Shown: piece by piece, positions 62,104 through 64,000 of the stretch | Layout: every line of letters begins with the position of its first letter | Position numbering within the stretch: position 1 is the first letter of the stretch | NCBI GenBank assembly: GCA_013400975.1 | Contig: WBMZ01011762.1 | Location: forward strand, 122,801-186,800 | Direction of reading: 5' to 3' | DNA from: Atrichornis clamosus | Lineage: Eukaryota > Chordata > Aves > Passeriformes > Menuridae | DNA length: 64,000 nucleotides | The notes under the pieces: generated by a model | Database searches by the model: none | What the model was told of the DNA's origin: nothing | The model's input: the letters and a program-made list of their open reading frames with translations, nothing else | Program-made: the position numbers and the translations under genes

Positions 62104-64000
62104 AATGGAAGTCCCATAAATAATGCTCTATTTAATGGCTATATATCTTTTCATCAATGTGTACAAAAGAAAAAAACATATTAAATGCACAAAACAAAGC
62201 TAACAAACAAGGGATTGCACATGAAAGAGAAAATGTTCAAAGGACTCATCAGCTGATATCAATTACATGGCCTGAATTCCTCCCACCTTCCTCTCCTTTT
62301 AGTGAGAAACTAACTGAAAAATCCCAAGCCAGAATGGATAGAGACCACCACCAGACGTATGAATCAGAGGATTTAAACACCCCTCTGAAAGTGCATCTCT
62401 CTCCCCAACAGTAAAATATATTTCAAACTTAGATGACTTGGATGGGGTGAATCACTCCACCTCATTAGGTCTCACATTTAGATGCCACAGAAATATTTTA
62501 AAGTGACACAGAGATGTTAATTATAAATGCTTGATCAGCCTGGAAGAATGTTTCTGTCAATAAAGTCTTGCTTTGTCTGCAAAGCCTGCTTTAGCAAGTA
62601 ACCTTAGAGCATACCTGCTTGAATGACCAGACAGAGGGAAGTGGAGGCTTCCTGCATCCCATAATCTACATCTGCAGACTTTGAGTTTAGGAACTATTTA
62701 TAGAGCTTCTGGCTGGGACTAGATATGATGCTCACAGTGTCAAGAGAAGGCAAGGCAAGCCCAAAAATAGTTATACCTTTCCACTCTGAAGGGAAGATGT
62801 GCACATTGCATCTGCCTTGTACTTGAAGTTCTTAACCAAATTATAGCATGATTGCTCATATATTACTTTAGATACTAGATATTTTAGGGAGACGGAAGAA
62901 CAATTTATGCAAAAAAATATTTATGATGTTGAATTTAAGATTAAACAAATCTGCTTTAATTTGTCTTGTTTATGTGTTGTGTCTATTGGTTGGGGCATGT
63001 AAATGATTGTGTGTTTGATTGGTAATGGTTACTCCAGACTAGAGGAACTGCTGTCCTTGCATGACAAGAAAAGAAATTTGTCAAATATTCAGCAGTATAC
63101 TGTAAAGGACTGAAAAAGGGAAGGTGCCCAGAATCAACTTTAAATGATTTATTTTTCCCCTCCAGAAAGTTAATATATGTAAAATGCTCTTTTGGCTTGA
63201 TTTTTTTTCTCCTTTTTTTCAGGTACAGTTCTCATCTCTGTCATGTGGTAAGAGCAGAGCACTATGGAATAGTCTGAATTGAAAAATTACTATCTAATGT
63301 TGTTTAAATGGGAAAGTCACATTATATGACCTTGTTGTTCAAACTATTCTGAGAATAGGAGCCAAGTCTGTCTCAAACAAAATAATGAGAATGCCAAAGA
63401 GAGACAGGATATTTTGCTTGCTGCTCCTTGTAATTTTCTTTTTAAATAAGAAAAAAAGGTCTAGTGATCAGAAAGACAGAAGTGAAAGAAAACATTTCAA
63501 ACTTACTGCAGCTCAGTATTACCCAAGAGATGCCATCAGCAAGCACTGCCTTGTAGCTGGCAGTTAAACTTCCAGTGGATAGGGGCTAATTGAGAGAAGT
63601 GTTACAATGCACGTCAAAAGGGTAGATTGATCCCATCAGGTGAAACAGCAAGTGATAAATCAGAATATTTAAGATGCATCAAGGAAACTTCTTTGATGTC
63701 AGCTGCATTCCTCTGGCAGCTTAACAGAGGGAGAGATCCAGAAAGGAAGGAAAATCATGGCAAGGCCAAGACCATGAAATGTCAAATAAATTGTAACATC
63801 TGGGCAAGAATCATATAAATATATTTATTTCCCATCTTAAATAGTTAAAAAAATTACTTTTACCATATCATATCTCTGTGTGTATAGCTGATATCTACCT
63901 GTAGAACAAAATACTCTAAAAATCTAAAGTAATGTATAGGTCTTTGTGATGTTATGAATTATTAAGGAAGTTACTTATATTTGTGTCTTAGTTTAAAAGA
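62104..64000. other. Intergenic, nothing recognised
   Basis: AT-rich sequence to the window edge with short frames only. Confidence 0.6.

Noticed and set aside
1..64000. CRISPR arrays, operons, tRNA, rRNA, prophage or prokaryotic signals
   Set aside because: None seen. The TA runs and CR1 octamer tails are the only short regular repeats, and the gene structure is spliced.

Overview
The window looks like AT-rich avian chromosomal DNA. The host call rests on its repeats: many CR1 LINE fragments, several with the avian CR1 3' end (GATTCTATG-type tandem octamers) and CR1 reverse-transcriptase/endonuclease reading frames, plus bird-type ERV solo LTRs. No bacterial, plasmid or phage features are present. 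I cannot name the species.

The only protein-coding gene I can support is the 3' half of MMP16 (MT3-MMP, membrane-type matrix metalloproteinase 3) on the + strand. Four coding exons (14893-15031, 22874-23024, 26944-27059, 31512-31846) join in phase into 246 codons, matching residues about 362-607 of the 607-residue vertebrate protein. They encode the end of hemopexin blade 1, blades 2-4, the stem, the transmembrane helix and a 20-residue cytoplasmic tail ending in EWV. The signal peptide, propeptide, catalytic domain and start of the hemopexin domain must lie upstream of base 1, so bases 1-14892 are intron (intron 6 if the human exon numbering applies).

Downstream of the stop codon at 31844-31846 lies what I infer to be a very long 3' UTR of about 11 kb. 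It has a proximal poly(A) signal candidate at 35596 and a distal one at 42835. It holds two inverted-repeat elements with piggyBac-like ends (TTAA-type flank followed by CCCTTTGA), at 32771-33262 and 42541-42633. It also holds two perfect miR-146-type 8-mer seed matches, one of them inside a terminal inverted repeat whose partner arm can pair with it.

From about 42.86 kb to the end I see no gene. The sequence holds avian LTRs (46.5-47.2 kb minus, 49.16-49.97 kb plus, 59.15-60.02 kb minus with a perfect 6-bp direct repeat at its ends), CR1 fragments (52.4-53.3 kb, 54.8-55.0 kb, 61.7-62.1 kb), an unclassified GC-richer block at 55.08-55.85 kb with a short unexplained minus-strand reading frame, and simple TA repeats.

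The best candidates for something undescribed are the two MITE-like hairpin elements in the inferred MMP16 3' UTR and the self-complementary masking of a miR-146 site by one of them. All homology statements come from recognising sequence by eye, with no database search.
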